Positions 39,997 to 46,888 of a DNA stretch of 52,700 nucleotides are shown here, piece after piece. A program made the position numbers and the translations under genes. The DNA comes from Gemmatimonadales bacterium (GTDB taxonomy: Bacteria > Gemmatimonadota > Gemmatimonadetes > Gemmatimonadales > JACORV01): NCBI GenBank assembly GCA_035502185.1, contig DATJUT010000048.1, positions 1-52,700 on the forward strand. The letters run 5' to 3'. Every line of letters begins with the position of its first letter. Within the stretch, counting starts at the first letter, position 1. Under the pieces are notes generated by a model, which made no database searches, was not told the DNA's origin, and saw only the letters and a list, made by a program, of their open reading frames with translations.

Positions 39997-40001
39997 GTCG
40001 G

Positions 40002-40466
40002 ATGCTGCGTTTCCTGCATTGGGTCGGCATCGCGGTGTGGCTCGGCGCCCAGCTGACCTTCATGGTCTGGGGTCCGCAGACGCGGGCCGCGGGCCTCGAG
40101 GCGTGGGCTCACACCTGGAAGACGCTCGCCAGGGTCCAGGGCCTGCTGATTGCGCCGGCCGCGGCGATGGCGACCATCACCGGGATCGTGATGACGATGC
40201 AGCTGGTCGGCCTGCACGCCGACGAGACGGTGGCCCTGGAGCTGATGCAGGGCTTCGGGCTGGTGGCCGGCGTGATCGCGGTCGCGGTGGTGACGCCGCT
40301 GGCCAACCGGGTGGCGTACTACGCACAGGTCAGCGTGGAGAAGGGCGCGAAGGACCCGCGCGCCGAGCGCGCCCGGGTGCTGCTGGCGTGGGCGGGTTCG
40401 CTCACCGGCGTGGCGATTCTGCTGGCGCTGTACTTCGGCGCGCAGACGCCGCGGATGCTGCCGTGA
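40002..40466 (+). CDS. DUF4149-like four-helix membrane protein
   Basis: The 154-residue protein has four hydrophobic segments (about 5-22, 45-67, 83-101, 130-148). The sequence FLHWVGIAVWLGAQLTFMVWGPQT at the N-terminus matches the DUF4149/CopD-like small membrane proteins with a conserved His in the first helix. The function is unknown. It starts 5 nt after the RidA lipoprotein gene, and its stop overlaps the GTG of the aminotransferase-fold gene (GTGA), so it is probably part of the same envelope module. Confidence 0.75.
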   Translation: MLRFLHWVGIAVWLGAQLTFMVWGPQTRAAGLEAWAHTWKTLARVQGLLIAPAAAMATITGIVMTMQLVGLHADETVALELMQGFGLVAGVIAVAVVTPLANRVAYYAQVSVEKGAKDPRAERARVLLAWAGSLTGVAILLALYFGAQTPRMLP

Positions 40467-41746
40467 GGACCAGCCGGCGCGACTTCATGCGGAGCGCGGC
40501 CCTCGCCGGGGCCGCGTTCGCGTTTCCGGGGGCCGGGTGGCTGGACGCCGCGGGGCAGCCGGGCCCGGCGGAGCCGTTCCGCCCGCTGCCGCCCGACGCC
40601 GTGGACGACGAGGTGTACTGGCGCCGGGTGCGAGACCAGTTCCTCCTGTCGCCCGGCGGCATCTACCTCAACACCGGCACGGTCGGCGCGTCGCCGCGGA
40701 TGGTGCTCGACGCGGTGGTGAACCACATGACGGCGCTCGAGACGGTGTTCGACGCCCGTGGCGTGGACCTCGAGGCGCTGCGCCGCTCCGTCGGCACCCT
40801 GCTCGGCGCTCCGGCCGCGACGCTCGCCTTCACGCGGAACACCACGGAATCGATGAGCTGGATCGCCGGAGGCCTCGACCTGCAGCCCGGCGACGAGGTG
40901 CTCATGACCACCCACGAGCACGTCGGCGGCATGTGCCCGTGGCAGGCCGCCGCCAGGCGGCGCCACCTGGTGCTGACGCAGATACCGCTGCCGGTCCCTC
41001 CCACCAGCAGCCGGGAGATCGTGGACACCTGGCGGCGCGCGATCGGTGAGCGCACCAGGGTGATGATGATCAGCCACGTGCTGTTCACCAACGGCCTGAT
41101 CCAGCCGGTGAAGGAGCTGTGCGCCCTGGCGCGCGAGCGCGGCATCGTCACCGCGATCGACGGCGCGCATCCGCCGGGCATGCTGCGGTTCGGCCTGACG
41201 GACCTGGGGTGCGACTTCTACGCCTCGAGCCCGCACAAGTGGCTGCTCGCCCCGAAGGGAAGCGGGCTCCTCTACGTGAGCGAGGCGTGGGTCGACCGGC
41301 TGTGGCCCACGATCGTGAGCGGCGGGTGGGACGCGCTCCAGGACAAGGCGGTGCGGTTCGACCGCAAGGGAACCGTCAACGAGTCGCTGCTCGCCGGCTT
41401 CCAGGCGGCGGTGGACTTCCACACCCTGATCGGGCCCGAGCGCGTGGAGCGCCGCATCCGGTGGCTCGGCGACCGCCTCTACGACGGCCTCGCCCGCCTT
41501 CCCGGCGTGGAGCTGAAGAGCGCGACCGACGCGGGGCTTCGCGCCCCGATGGTCTCCTTCACGGTGCGGGGGCTGAGCGCCGACGACCTGATCCGGGCGC
41601 TGTGGGAGCGCGGCACCGTGCGGGTCCGGCACGTAGCGGAGTACGACTACCACTGGGTGCGGCTGTCGACGCACGTCTACAACACGCCCGACGAGGTGGA
41701 TCGGGTCGTGGCATTGGTAGGGGAGTTGGCGGGGGGCAGAAGCTAG
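40463..41746 (+). CDS. Tat-exported class-V aminotransferase-fold PLP enzyme (isopenicillin-N epimerase-like)
   Basis: The 427-residue protein has a twin-arginine signal (TSRRDFMRSAALAGAAFAFPGAG, Arg5-Arg6), so it would be exported folded with its cofactor. The body is a fold-type I PLP enzyme of class V: GIYLNTGTVGASPR, FTRNTTESMSWIAGGLDL, DGAHPPGM (cofactor-binding Asp) and the Schiff-base Lys259 in YASSPHKWLLAPKGSGLLYV. It is close to isopenicillin-N epimerase/cysteine-desulfurase-like lyases; reaction and substrate are unknown. The GTG start overlaps the DUF4149 stop. It ends the operon and converges on mutY. Confidence 0.88.
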   Translation: MRTSRRDFMRSAALAGAAFAFPGAGWLDAAGQPGPAEPFRPLPPDAVDDEVYWRRVRDQFLLSPGGIYLNTGTVGASPRMVLDAVVNHMTALETVFDARGVDLEALRRSVGTLLGAPAATLAFTRNTTESMSWIAGGLDLQPGDEVLMTTHEHVGGMCPWQAAARRRHLVLTQIPLPVPPTSSREIVDTWRRAIGERTRVMMISHVLFTNGLIQPVKELCALARERGIVTAIDGAHPPGMLRFGLTDLGCDFYASSPHKWLLAPKGSGLLYVSEAWVDRLWPTIVSGGWDALQDKAVRFDRKGTVNESLLAGFQAAVDFHTLIGPERVERRIRWLGDRLYDGLARLPGVELKSATDAGLRAPMVSFTVRGLSADDLIRALWERGTVRVRHVAEYDYHWVRLSTHVYNTPDEVDRVVALVGELAGGRS

Positions 41747-41783
41747 AGCGCAGAGCAGTTGTGAGACGCTGAGTGGCGAGTGG

Positions 41784-42434
41784 CTACGAGTTGGCGAGAT
41801 ACCAGGAGCAGTCACTGCTTACCGGACACTGAGCGCACTTCGGGGCTCTGGCCGTGCAGACCAGGGCCCCGAGCTCCATCAGGGCCTGGTTAAAGGCCCA
41901 GATGGTCGCGCGGCGCCTCGGCTGTAGTAGCTGAGCCATGTTCCTGGTGGTCTTCGCCGTCTGACAGCCGAACACTCGACCGAGAACCCGGGCCACATTC
42001 GTGTCCACGGCGGGCGCGGGCTTCTCGTAGGCGAAGCTGGCCACCGCGCCGGCGGTGTAGGGTCCGACGCCCGGCAGCGCCTCCAGCTCCACGGGGTCCG
42101 AGGGCACGGTGCCGGCATGACGCCGGACCACCTCCCGCGCGAGGCGGTGCAGGTTGGCGGCGCGGCGGTAGTAGCCGAGGCCCTCCCATGCCTCGCGCAC
42201 CGCGCGCGGCCTGGCGCGGGCCAGCGCCTCGAGGTCCGGGTAGCGCTCGAGGAACCGCGGGTAGAACTCGAGCACGCGCGACACCTGGGTCTGCTGCAGC
42301 ATGAACTCCGACACCAGGACGCGATACGGGTCGCGGGTGCGCCGCCAGGGCAGGTCGCGGCCAGCGGTGCGGAACCACGCGAGCAGCCTGCGCCGGAAGG
42401 CGGCCGCGTTTCTCGGGGTGGACTGGAAGCGCAT
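41784..42434 (-). CDS. mutY: Short MutY-type adenine DNA glycosylase (no C-terminal domain)
   Basis: The 216-residue base-excision-repair glycosylase removes adenine mispaired with 8-oxoguanine. The catalytic core is present: Glu in VLVSEFMLQQTQVSRV, the helix-hairpin-helix LEALPGVGPYTAGAVASFA, catalytic Asp in PAVDTNVARVLGR, and the 4Fe-4S ligands in CTARAPKCAQCPVSSDC (C-x6-C-x2-C-x5-C). The chain ends 6 residues after the cluster, so the Nudix-like C-terminal domain that recognises 8-oxoG in E. coli MutY (about 350 aa) is missing. ATG 42434 has a -10-like TATATT 10 nt upstream. Confidence 0.88.
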   Translation of the reverse strand: MRFQSTPRNAAAFRRRLLAWFRTAGRDLPWRRTRDPYRVLVSEFMLQQTQVSRVLEFYPRFLERYPDLEALARARPRAVREAWEGLGYYRRAANLHRLAREVVRRHAGTVPSDPVELEALPGVGPYTAGAVASFAYEKPAPAVDTNVARVLGRVFGCQTAKTTRNMAQLLQPRRRATIWAFNQALMELGALVCTARAPKCAQCPVSSDCSWYLANS

Positions 42435-42444
42435 GGGAGGCGAG

Positions 42445-42450
42445 AATATA
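42445..42450 (-). promoter_or_regulatory. -10-like element TATATT of mutY
   Basis: On the minus strand TATATT is followed by 10 nt (CTCGCCTCCC) and the ATG at 42434. Spacing is the same as TATACT upstream of nadE. It suggests a very short or absent leader. Confidence 0.5.
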
Positions 42451-42458
42451 AGCCGGCA

Positions 42459-42553
42459 GGGGTTTGGGTATTGGGGGTTGGGGTTTGGGGCCGCCGCCCC
42501 TCCCCACGGTACGCTGATCACTCCCCAGGCCCCAACCCCCAAGCCCCAAACCC
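42459..42553. repeat. G-rich/C-rich inverted repeat with quadruplex potential between mutY and mlaE
   Basis: The left arm (about 42459-42490) is a series of G-runs of 3-5 separated by TT or TTT. The right arm (about 42530-42553) is the near-perfect complement: runs of C separated by AA, with two differences over 24 nt. The right arm ends at the base before the mlaE ATG, so mlaE has no Shine-Dalgarno. Each arm has four or more G-runs on one strand and could form a G-quadruplex. TACGCT at 42509 in the loop could be a -10 for mlaE. Confidence 0.75.
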
Positions 42554-43360
42554 ATGGATCAACTCACCACCACCGCCGAGCTTCCGGTTCCGATCAACGC
42601 CGCGCGCGCAGTGGCGCGCCCGGTGCTGTCGGCCCTGGAGAACGTGGGCCGGTTCGGCATGATGCTGGTGGAGCTGGTGCGCGCGCTGCCGGAGTGGCGG
42701 GCCTGGCTTCCGCTCACGATCGAGCAGTGCCGGCAGGTGGGGTACGGCAGCCTGATGATCGTGATCCTCACGTCCGCATTCGCCGGCGGGGTGACCGCCT
42801 TCCAGGCCGGTTACCAGTTCACCGGCAGCATCCCGCTCTACCTGCTCGGCGCGGTGATCGCCGAGAGCATCATCCTGGAGCTGGGACCGGTGATGACCGG
42901 GCTGCTGCTGGCCGGGCGCATCGGCGCGCGCTACGCCGCCGAACTGGGGACGATGCGCGTCACCGAGCAGATCGACGCCATGGAGTCCCTGGGCCGCAAC
43001 CCGGCCTCGCACCTGCTGCTCCCGCGGGTGCTGGCCGGGCTGATCATGCTGCCCGCGCTGGTCGTGATCGCCGACGCGACCGGGATGGTGGCGGGCTTCC
43101 TGGCCTCTCGGCAGTCCATCCACATCACCGCCGCGGATTTCGCGTACGGTACCCAGCGCTTCTACCACAGCTTCGACCTGTGGTACTCGGTCATCAAGGC
43201 CGAAGCGTTCGGCGCGGTGGTGACGATCATCCCCTGCTACGTCGGTTACGAGGCCGCGGAAGGCGCGGAGGGCGTCGGCCGGGCCACCACCACCGCGGTG
43301 GTCACTTCGTGCGTGCTGATCCTGCTGCTCGATCTCCTGCTGGCGAAGCTCCTCCTGTAG
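42554..43360 (+). CDS. mlaE: MlaE-type ABC transporter permease (phospholipid/lipid transport)
   Basis: The 268-residue permease of the MlaFEDB-type system moves phospholipids between inner and outer membranes. The MlaE signature is plain: LELGPVMTGLLLAGRIGARYAAELGTMRVTEQIDAMESLGRNP, followed by the helical C-terminal part with VIKAEAFGAVVTIIPCYVGYEAAEGAEGVGRATT. Five or so hydrophobic segments are visible. The ATG directly abuts a C-rich repeat arm and lacks a Shine-Dalgarno. The ATPase gene follows 4 nt later. Confidence 0.94.
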   Translation: MDQLTTTAELPVPINAARAVARPVLSALENVGRFGMMLVELVRALPEWRAWLPLTIEQCRQVGYGSLMIVILTSAFAGGVTAFQAGYQFTGSIPLYLLGAVIAESIILELGPVMTGLLLAGRIGARYAAELGTMRVTEQIDAMESLGRNPASHLLLPRVLAGLIMLPALVVIADATGMVAGFLASRQSIHITAADFAYGTQRFYHSFDLWYSVIKAEAFGAVVTIIPCYVGYEAAEGAEGVGRATTTAVVTSCVLILLLDLLLAKLLL

Positions 43361-43364
43361 CGCC

Positions 43365-44114
43365 GTGATCGAGCTCCGGAACGTCCACAAGAGATTCGGC
43401 CGCCACGTGGTGCTGGACGGCGTGGACTTCAGCGTGGCGGACGGGCAGACCGTGGCCCTGCTGGGCCCGTCCGGAAGCGGGAAGAGCGTCCTCCTCAAGC
43501 ACATCATCGGCCTGATGCGGCCCGACCAGGGCGACGTGATGGTGGACGGGGAATCGGTGACCCAGCTCGGCCGGAAAGCGCTGGCGGCGCTCCGGGGCCG
43601 GATCGGCTACGCGTTCCAGACCGGCGCGCTGTTCGATTCGATGACGGTCTACGAGAACATCAGGCTCGGCATCACCGACGACGCCTGTTACCGGGACCGC
43701 GACTTCTGCCGGCGTCGGGTGGCCGAATGCCTGCGCCTGGTGAACCTCACCGACGACGTGGGCAAGCTGATGCCGGCGGAGCTGTCGGGCGGGATGCGCA
43801 AGCGCGTCGGCATCGCGCGGGCGATCGCCGGGAGGCCGAAGTATCTTCTGTACGACGAGCCCACGTCGGGCCTCGATCCGGTGAACGCGGACGCGATGGA
43901 CGCGCTGATCGAGCGCCTGCAGAACGAGCTGCACGCCACCAGCGTGGTGGTGAGCCACGACGTGCGCGGGTCGTTCCGGGTCGCGGACCGCATCGCGCTG
44001 CTGCACAACGGGCGGATCCGGGCAGTGGGGACGGCGGAGGAGTTCATGGCGGCGAAGGACACCGTGGTGCGCGAGTTCCTGGAGCGCGACGTGCAGTTCG
44101 CGGCGGAGGGCTGA
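43365..44114 (+). CDS. mlaF: MlaF-type ABC transporter ATPase
   Basis: The 249-residue ATPase energises the MlaE permease. Walker A is LLGPSGSGKSVLLKHI, the Q-loop lies in GYAFQTGALFDSMTVYENI, the ABC signature is ELSGGMRKRVGIARA, Walker B is YLLYDEPTSGLDPVN, and the switch His is in VVVSHDVRG. The MRKR after LSGG is typical of MlaF. The GTG start is 4 nt after mlaE, and the stop overlaps the mlaD ATG by 1 nt (TGATG). Confidence 0.95.
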   Translation: MIELRNVHKRFGRHVVLDGVDFSVADGQTVALLGPSGSGKSVLLKHIIGLMRPDQGDVMVDGESVTQLGRKALAALRGRIGYAFQTGALFDSMTVYENIRLGITDDACYRDRDFCRRRVAECLRLVNLTDDVGKLMPAELSGGMRKRVGIARAIAGRPKYLLYDEPTSGLDPVNADAMDALIERLQNELHATSVVVSHDVRGSFRVADRIALLHNGRIRAVGTAEEFMAAKDTVVREFLERDVQFAAEG

Positions 44115-44995
44115 TGGAGCTGCGCTACCGGCGGGAGGCGGCGGTCGGGCTGTTCCTGGTCGTCGCCACCGTCATCTTCGTGTTCGGGATGGTCTGGCTG
44201 CGGGGCAAGTCCATCCGCAGCGGCGACCTGGTGGAGACGACGTTCTCCGACGTGGCCGGCCTGAAGGTGGGCGACCCGATCCGCACCTCCGGCGTCGCCG
44301 TCGGCCAGATCAAGGACATCCGCCTGCTCAAGCCGGGGCAGGTGCTGGTGGTGATGGACCTCAAGGGCGGGCAGCGGCCGCGCAGCGACGCGCGCGCCGT
44401 GGTCCGCTCCCTCGACCTGTTCGGCGCCCAGTACCTGGACTACGATCCCGGCGCCGCGCCCCAGCCGCTGGCCAAGGGCGCGGTCATCCCGGGCGAGCGG
44501 GAGCAGAGCGTCGCGGAGCTGGTGTCGGGCCTCACCGGCCCGGGCCGGCAGGCCCTGAACAACGCGGGGCAGTTCCTCTCGCCGCAGAACGCCACGGAGC
44601 TGCATGCGCTGCTCGTCGAAACGCGGCGGGCGGTCACGCAGCTGGGGACCTCGGCCGACGCGCCGAGCCGGGAGGCCGCGACGGCGCTGCTCGCGCTCCG
44701 CGGGCTGCTGCAGCGGCTCGACCTCATGGTGGGCAGCAGCTCGGCCCAGCAGACCGTGGACAACCTGCGCGACGCCACCCACAACCTGGCCCAGGTGACG
44801 GCAACGCTGCAGCGCACCAGCGCGTCGCTCGATTCGATCCTCCTCAAGGTGAACGCGGGCCGCGGGTCGATGGGGAGGCTGGTCAACGACACCACTCTGG
44901 TGAGCGACCTGCATGCCGCCAGCACGGCGCTGACCGCGCTGCTGACGGACCTCAAGGCCAACCCGGGCCGCTACGTCAACGTGCACGTGTTCTAG
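44114..44995 (+). CDS. mlaD: MlaD-type MCE-domain substrate-binding protein
   Basis: The 293-residue protein has one N-terminal membrane anchor (AVGLFLVVATVIFVFGMVWL, about 10-29). A single MCE domain follows: VETTFSDVAGLKVGDPIRTSGVAVGQIKDI through FGAQYLDYDPG. A long C-terminal helix (about 160-290, LRDATHNLAQVTATLQRTSASLDSILLKV) has heptad-like Leu spacing that could form a periplasmic tunnel needle. It collects lipids for the MlaE/MlaF transporter. It is longer than E. coli MlaD (183 aa). The rnz gene follows at 1-2 nt. Confidence 0.93.
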   Translation: MELRYRREAAVGLFLVVATVIFVFGMVWLRGKSIRSGDLVETTFSDVAGLKVGDPIRTSGVAVGQIKDIRLLKPGQVLVVMDLKGGQRPRSDARAVVRSLDLFGAQYLDYDPGAAPQPLAKGAVIPGEREQSVAELVSGLTGPGRQALNNAGQFLSPQNATELHALLVETRRAVTQLGTSADAPSREAATALLALRGLLQRLDLMVGSSSAQQTVDNLRDATHNLAQVTATLQRTSASLDSILLKVNAGRGSMGRLVNDTTLVSDLHAASTALTALLTDLKANPGRYVNVHVF

Positions 44996-44996
44996 C

Positions 44997-45911
44997 TTGC
45001 TGAAGCTTCTGTTCCTCGGCACTTCGGCGGCGCGGCCGACGGCCGAGCGGAACGTCAGCGCCCTGGTGCTGACCCGCGAGGGCGAGACGCTGCTGTTCGA
45101 GTGCGGCGAGGGGACGCAGCGCCAGATGATGCGCTACGGGGTCACCTTCGCGCTCAACGAAGTGTTCTTCACGCATTTCCACGGCGACCACTACCTCGGC
45201 ATCATCGGGCTGGTGCGCACCCTCGGACTGCAGGGCCGCACCGAGCCGATGCGCCTGGTCGGGCCGCGGGGAGCGGCCAAGCTGCTGGGTCAGGCGCTGG
45301 CCCTGGGTGTGGAGCGGGCGGTCTTCCCGGTGGAGATCGTCGAGGTCGAGCCGGATCAGGTGCTGGCGCGGGACGGCTACGACCTCAAGGTGTTCGGGGT
45401 GGAGCACGGCGGCGGCGCCGTCGGCTACGCGCTCGTGGAGCGGGAGCGGCTCGGCCGCTTCAATCCCGATCGTGCGCGTGAGCTGGGGGTGCCGGAGGGG
45501 CCGCTGTGGGGCAAGCTGCAGCGCGGCCAGGCGGTCCGCCTCGACGACGGGCGGGAGGTCACGGCCGAGACCATCGTCGGGGCCCCGCGACCCGGGCGGA
45601 AGCTGGTCTACTCGGGCGACACGCGGCCGTGCAATGCCACGGTCGAGGCGGCCCGGGGGGCCGACCTGCTGGTGCACGAGGCCACGTTCGGCGAGGAGGA
45701 GAAGGACCGGGCGAAGGAGACCGCGCACGCCACGGCGCGGGAGGCGGCCGAAGTGGCGAGGCAGGCCGGGGCCCGCCGGCTGGTCCTGACCCACCTGTCC
45801 GCGCGCTACTCGCGCGACCCGGCAGTGCTCCTGGAGGAGGCGCGCGCGGTGTTCGCCGAGACCGTGGTGGCCAAGGACGGGTTCGAGGTGGAGATCGCGT
45901 ACCCCGACTGA
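44997..45911 (+). CDS. rnz: Ribonuclease Z
   Basis: This 304-residue metallo-beta-lactamase-fold endonuclease removes 3' trailers of tRNA precursors. The zinc motif is FFTHFHGDHYLGIIGLVRT (HxHxDH), followed by LVYSGDTRPC, LLVHEATFGEEEKDRAKETAHATAREAAEVA and LTHLSARYS, which are the RNase Z-specific blocks. The start is TTG 44997, 1 nt after the mlaD stop. It sits just upstream of two tRNA genes that have no encoded CCA, a natural target set for this enzyme. Confidence 0.95.
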   Translation: MLKLLFLGTSAARPTAERNVSALVLTREGETLLFECGEGTQRQMMRYGVTFALNEVFFTHFHGDHYLGIIGLVRTLGLQGRTEPMRLVGPRGAAKLLGQALALGVERAVFPVEIVEVEPDQVLARDGYDLKVFGVEHGGGAVGYALVERERLGRFNPDRARELGVPEGPLWGKLQRGQAVRLDDGREVTAETIVGAPRPGRKLVYSGDTRPCNATVEAARGADLLVHEATFGEEEKDRAKETAHATAREAAEVARQAGARRLVLTHLSARYSRDPAVLLEEARAVFAETVVAKDGFEVEIAYPD

Positions 45912-45950
45912 CCTCGCGGCCCGGATGGGATGGGGCAGCCCGGGTTCGGG

Positions 45951-45979
45951 TTGAGGTAATGACTGGGCCCGGCTAGGTT
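45951..45979 (+). promoter_or_regulatory. Sigma-70 promoter of the tRNA pair
   Basis: TTGAGG (45951-45956), a 17-nt spacer and TAGGTT (45974-45979) lie 11 nt upstream of the tRNA-Ala 5' end. A GC-rich discriminator follows, as is usual for stable-RNA promoters. Confidence 0.75.
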
Positions 45980-45990
45980 TCGGCCCGCGC

Positions 45991-46063
45991 GGGGCTGTAG
46001 CTCAGCTGGGAGAGCGCCTGGATCGCACCCAGGAGGTCAGGGGTTCGAGCCCCCTCAGCTCCA
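45991..46063 (+). tRNA. tRNA-Ala(CGC)
   Basis: The 73-nt cloverleaf has acceptor GGGGCTG/CAGCTCC with the G3-U70 pair that identifies tRNA-Ala. The D-arm is GCTC...GAGC, the anticodon stem CCTGG/CCAGG has loop ATCGCAC (anticodon CGC, codon GCG), and the T-arm is AGGGGTTCGAGCCCCCT. The discriminator is A. CCA is not encoded (next bases CTG). Confidence 0.95.
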
Positions 46064-46088
46064 CTGCGTTGGTTGTGGTTCTTGTCTT

Positions 46089-46120
46089 TCTGGCAACTTG
46101 CCGTCTGGCAACTCGCAACC
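46089..46120. repeat. Short TGGCAACT repeats between the tRNA genes
   Basis: Between the two tRNAs the word TGGCAACT occurs twice (46091 and 46106), the first as the palindrome GGCAACTTGCC and the second as TGGCAACTCGCAACC. It may be a processing spacer or a small intergenic repeat. Confidence 0.45.
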
Positions 46121-46127
46121 AGCTCTT

Positions 46128-46200
46128 TGCCCCTTGGTGTAATTGGCAACACGCCTGACTCTGGATCAGGAGAGTCCTGGTTCGATCCCAGGAGGGGCAA
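46128..46200 (+). tRNA. tRNA-Gln(CTG)
   Basis: The 73-nt cloverleaf has acceptor TGCCCCT/AGGGGCA, anticodon stem CCTGA/TCAGG with loop CTCTGGA (anticodon CTG, codon CAG), and T-arm CCTGGTTCGATCCCAGG. The discriminator is A and no CCA is encoded. A decayed copy of its 3' half lies about 600 bp downstream. Confidence 0.95.
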
Positions 46201-46204
46201 CTCG

Positions 46205-46239
46205 GAAGCGCGGCACTACGATGAGTGGTGTCGCGCTTC
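46205..46239. terminator. 15-bp hairpin after the tRNA pair
   Basis: GAAGCGCGGCACTAC (46205-46219) pairs with GTGGTGTCGCGCTTC (46225-46239), with two G-U pairs and a 5-nt loop. No T-run follows. It lies 4 nt after tRNA-Gln and also faces the end of the minus-strand EVE gene, so it may serve both directions. Confidence 0.6.
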
Positions 46240-46309
46240 GCCGTCATGACGATGGCGAGCGTGGGAACTGGCACCCGCTACGTCTTCACTTGGGGCCGAC
46301 TGCGGCTGG

Positions 46310-46711
46310 TCAGACCCTCGACATCTGAAGCAGCTTCTTCCACTGCGCGCCGGTCGCCGGGACGACCGACAGCCGCGGCATCCTGACCAGCGCCAGGTCC
46401 TTCAGTGCCGGCTCCTTCCGGATCTCGCCGAGCGTGACCGCGCGCGGCAACGCCTTCCCCGCCTCGATGTCCACCACCGCGAGCCTCGCGTCCTCGGGGT
46501 CGGGGTAAGGCGCGGAGGCCACCGTGGCCAGGCCGACCACGGCCTTCTCGTCGCCGGTGTGGTAGATCATCAACTCGTCGCCCCGCTGCATGGCCCGGAT
46601 GTTCTTGAGCGCCACCGGATTGGTGACGCCGTCCCAGCGCGCGGACTTCTCCCTGACCAGGCGGTCGAAGGCGTACGCCGAAGGCTCGGTCTTCAGGATC
46701 CAGTGTGCCAT
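46310..46711 (-). CDS. EVE-domain protein (modified-base/RNA-binding PUA-like)
   Basis: This 133-residue EVE protein has the diagnostic start HWILKTEPSAYAFDRLVREKSARWDGVTNPVALKNIRAMQRGDELMIYHTGDEKAVVGLATV. The family has a PUA-like fold that reads modified bases; in bacteria it is linked to tRNA-related functions and to restriction systems. The Trp/Tyr cage residues in WDGV and YHTG are present. ATG 46711 is chosen. A TAGATT -10-like element lies about 16 nt upstream. It lies between tRNA-Gln and a tRNA-Gln remnant. Confidence 0.93.
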   Translation of the reverse strand: MAHWILKTEPSAYAFDRLVREKSARWDGVTNPVALKNIRAMQRGDELMIYHTGDEKAVVGLATVASAPYPDPEDARLAVVDIEAGKALPRAVTLGEIRKEPALKDLALVRMPRLSVVPATGAQWKKLLQMSRV

Positions 46712-46795
46712 GGTGGCGGTGCGAGACAATCTACTCGGTCCACCGGGCCGGGGGACATGCCCCGGGCGGCCGTGCACCGCGGCCTGAACAGAGCT

Positions 46796-46838
46796 GCGCC
46801 TCCGGACCAGGGGAGTCTGGTTCGATCGCAGGTGCCCC
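46796..46838 (+). other. Decayed tRNA-Gln 3'-half remnant
   Basis: CTGGTTCGATCGCAGG (46817-46832) matches 15 of 16 bases of the tRNA-Gln T-arm, and the preceding GGACCAGGGGAGT resembles the anticodon-arm/variable region GGATCAGGAGAGT. The one T-arm change makes a G53-G61 mismatch, so the copy cannot be a working tRNA. It could mark an old attachment-site duplication. Confidence 0.55.
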
Positions 46839-46888
46839 GGGCGACGTCCTTACGCGTTGGTGTGTTGGAACTCTGTGCGCGCGTTCCA

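Noticed and set aside
46064-46127. A third tRNA between tRNA-Ala and tRNA-Gln
   Set aside because: The 64 nt contain repeats of TGGCAACT but no cloverleaf arms or GTTCRA T-loop.
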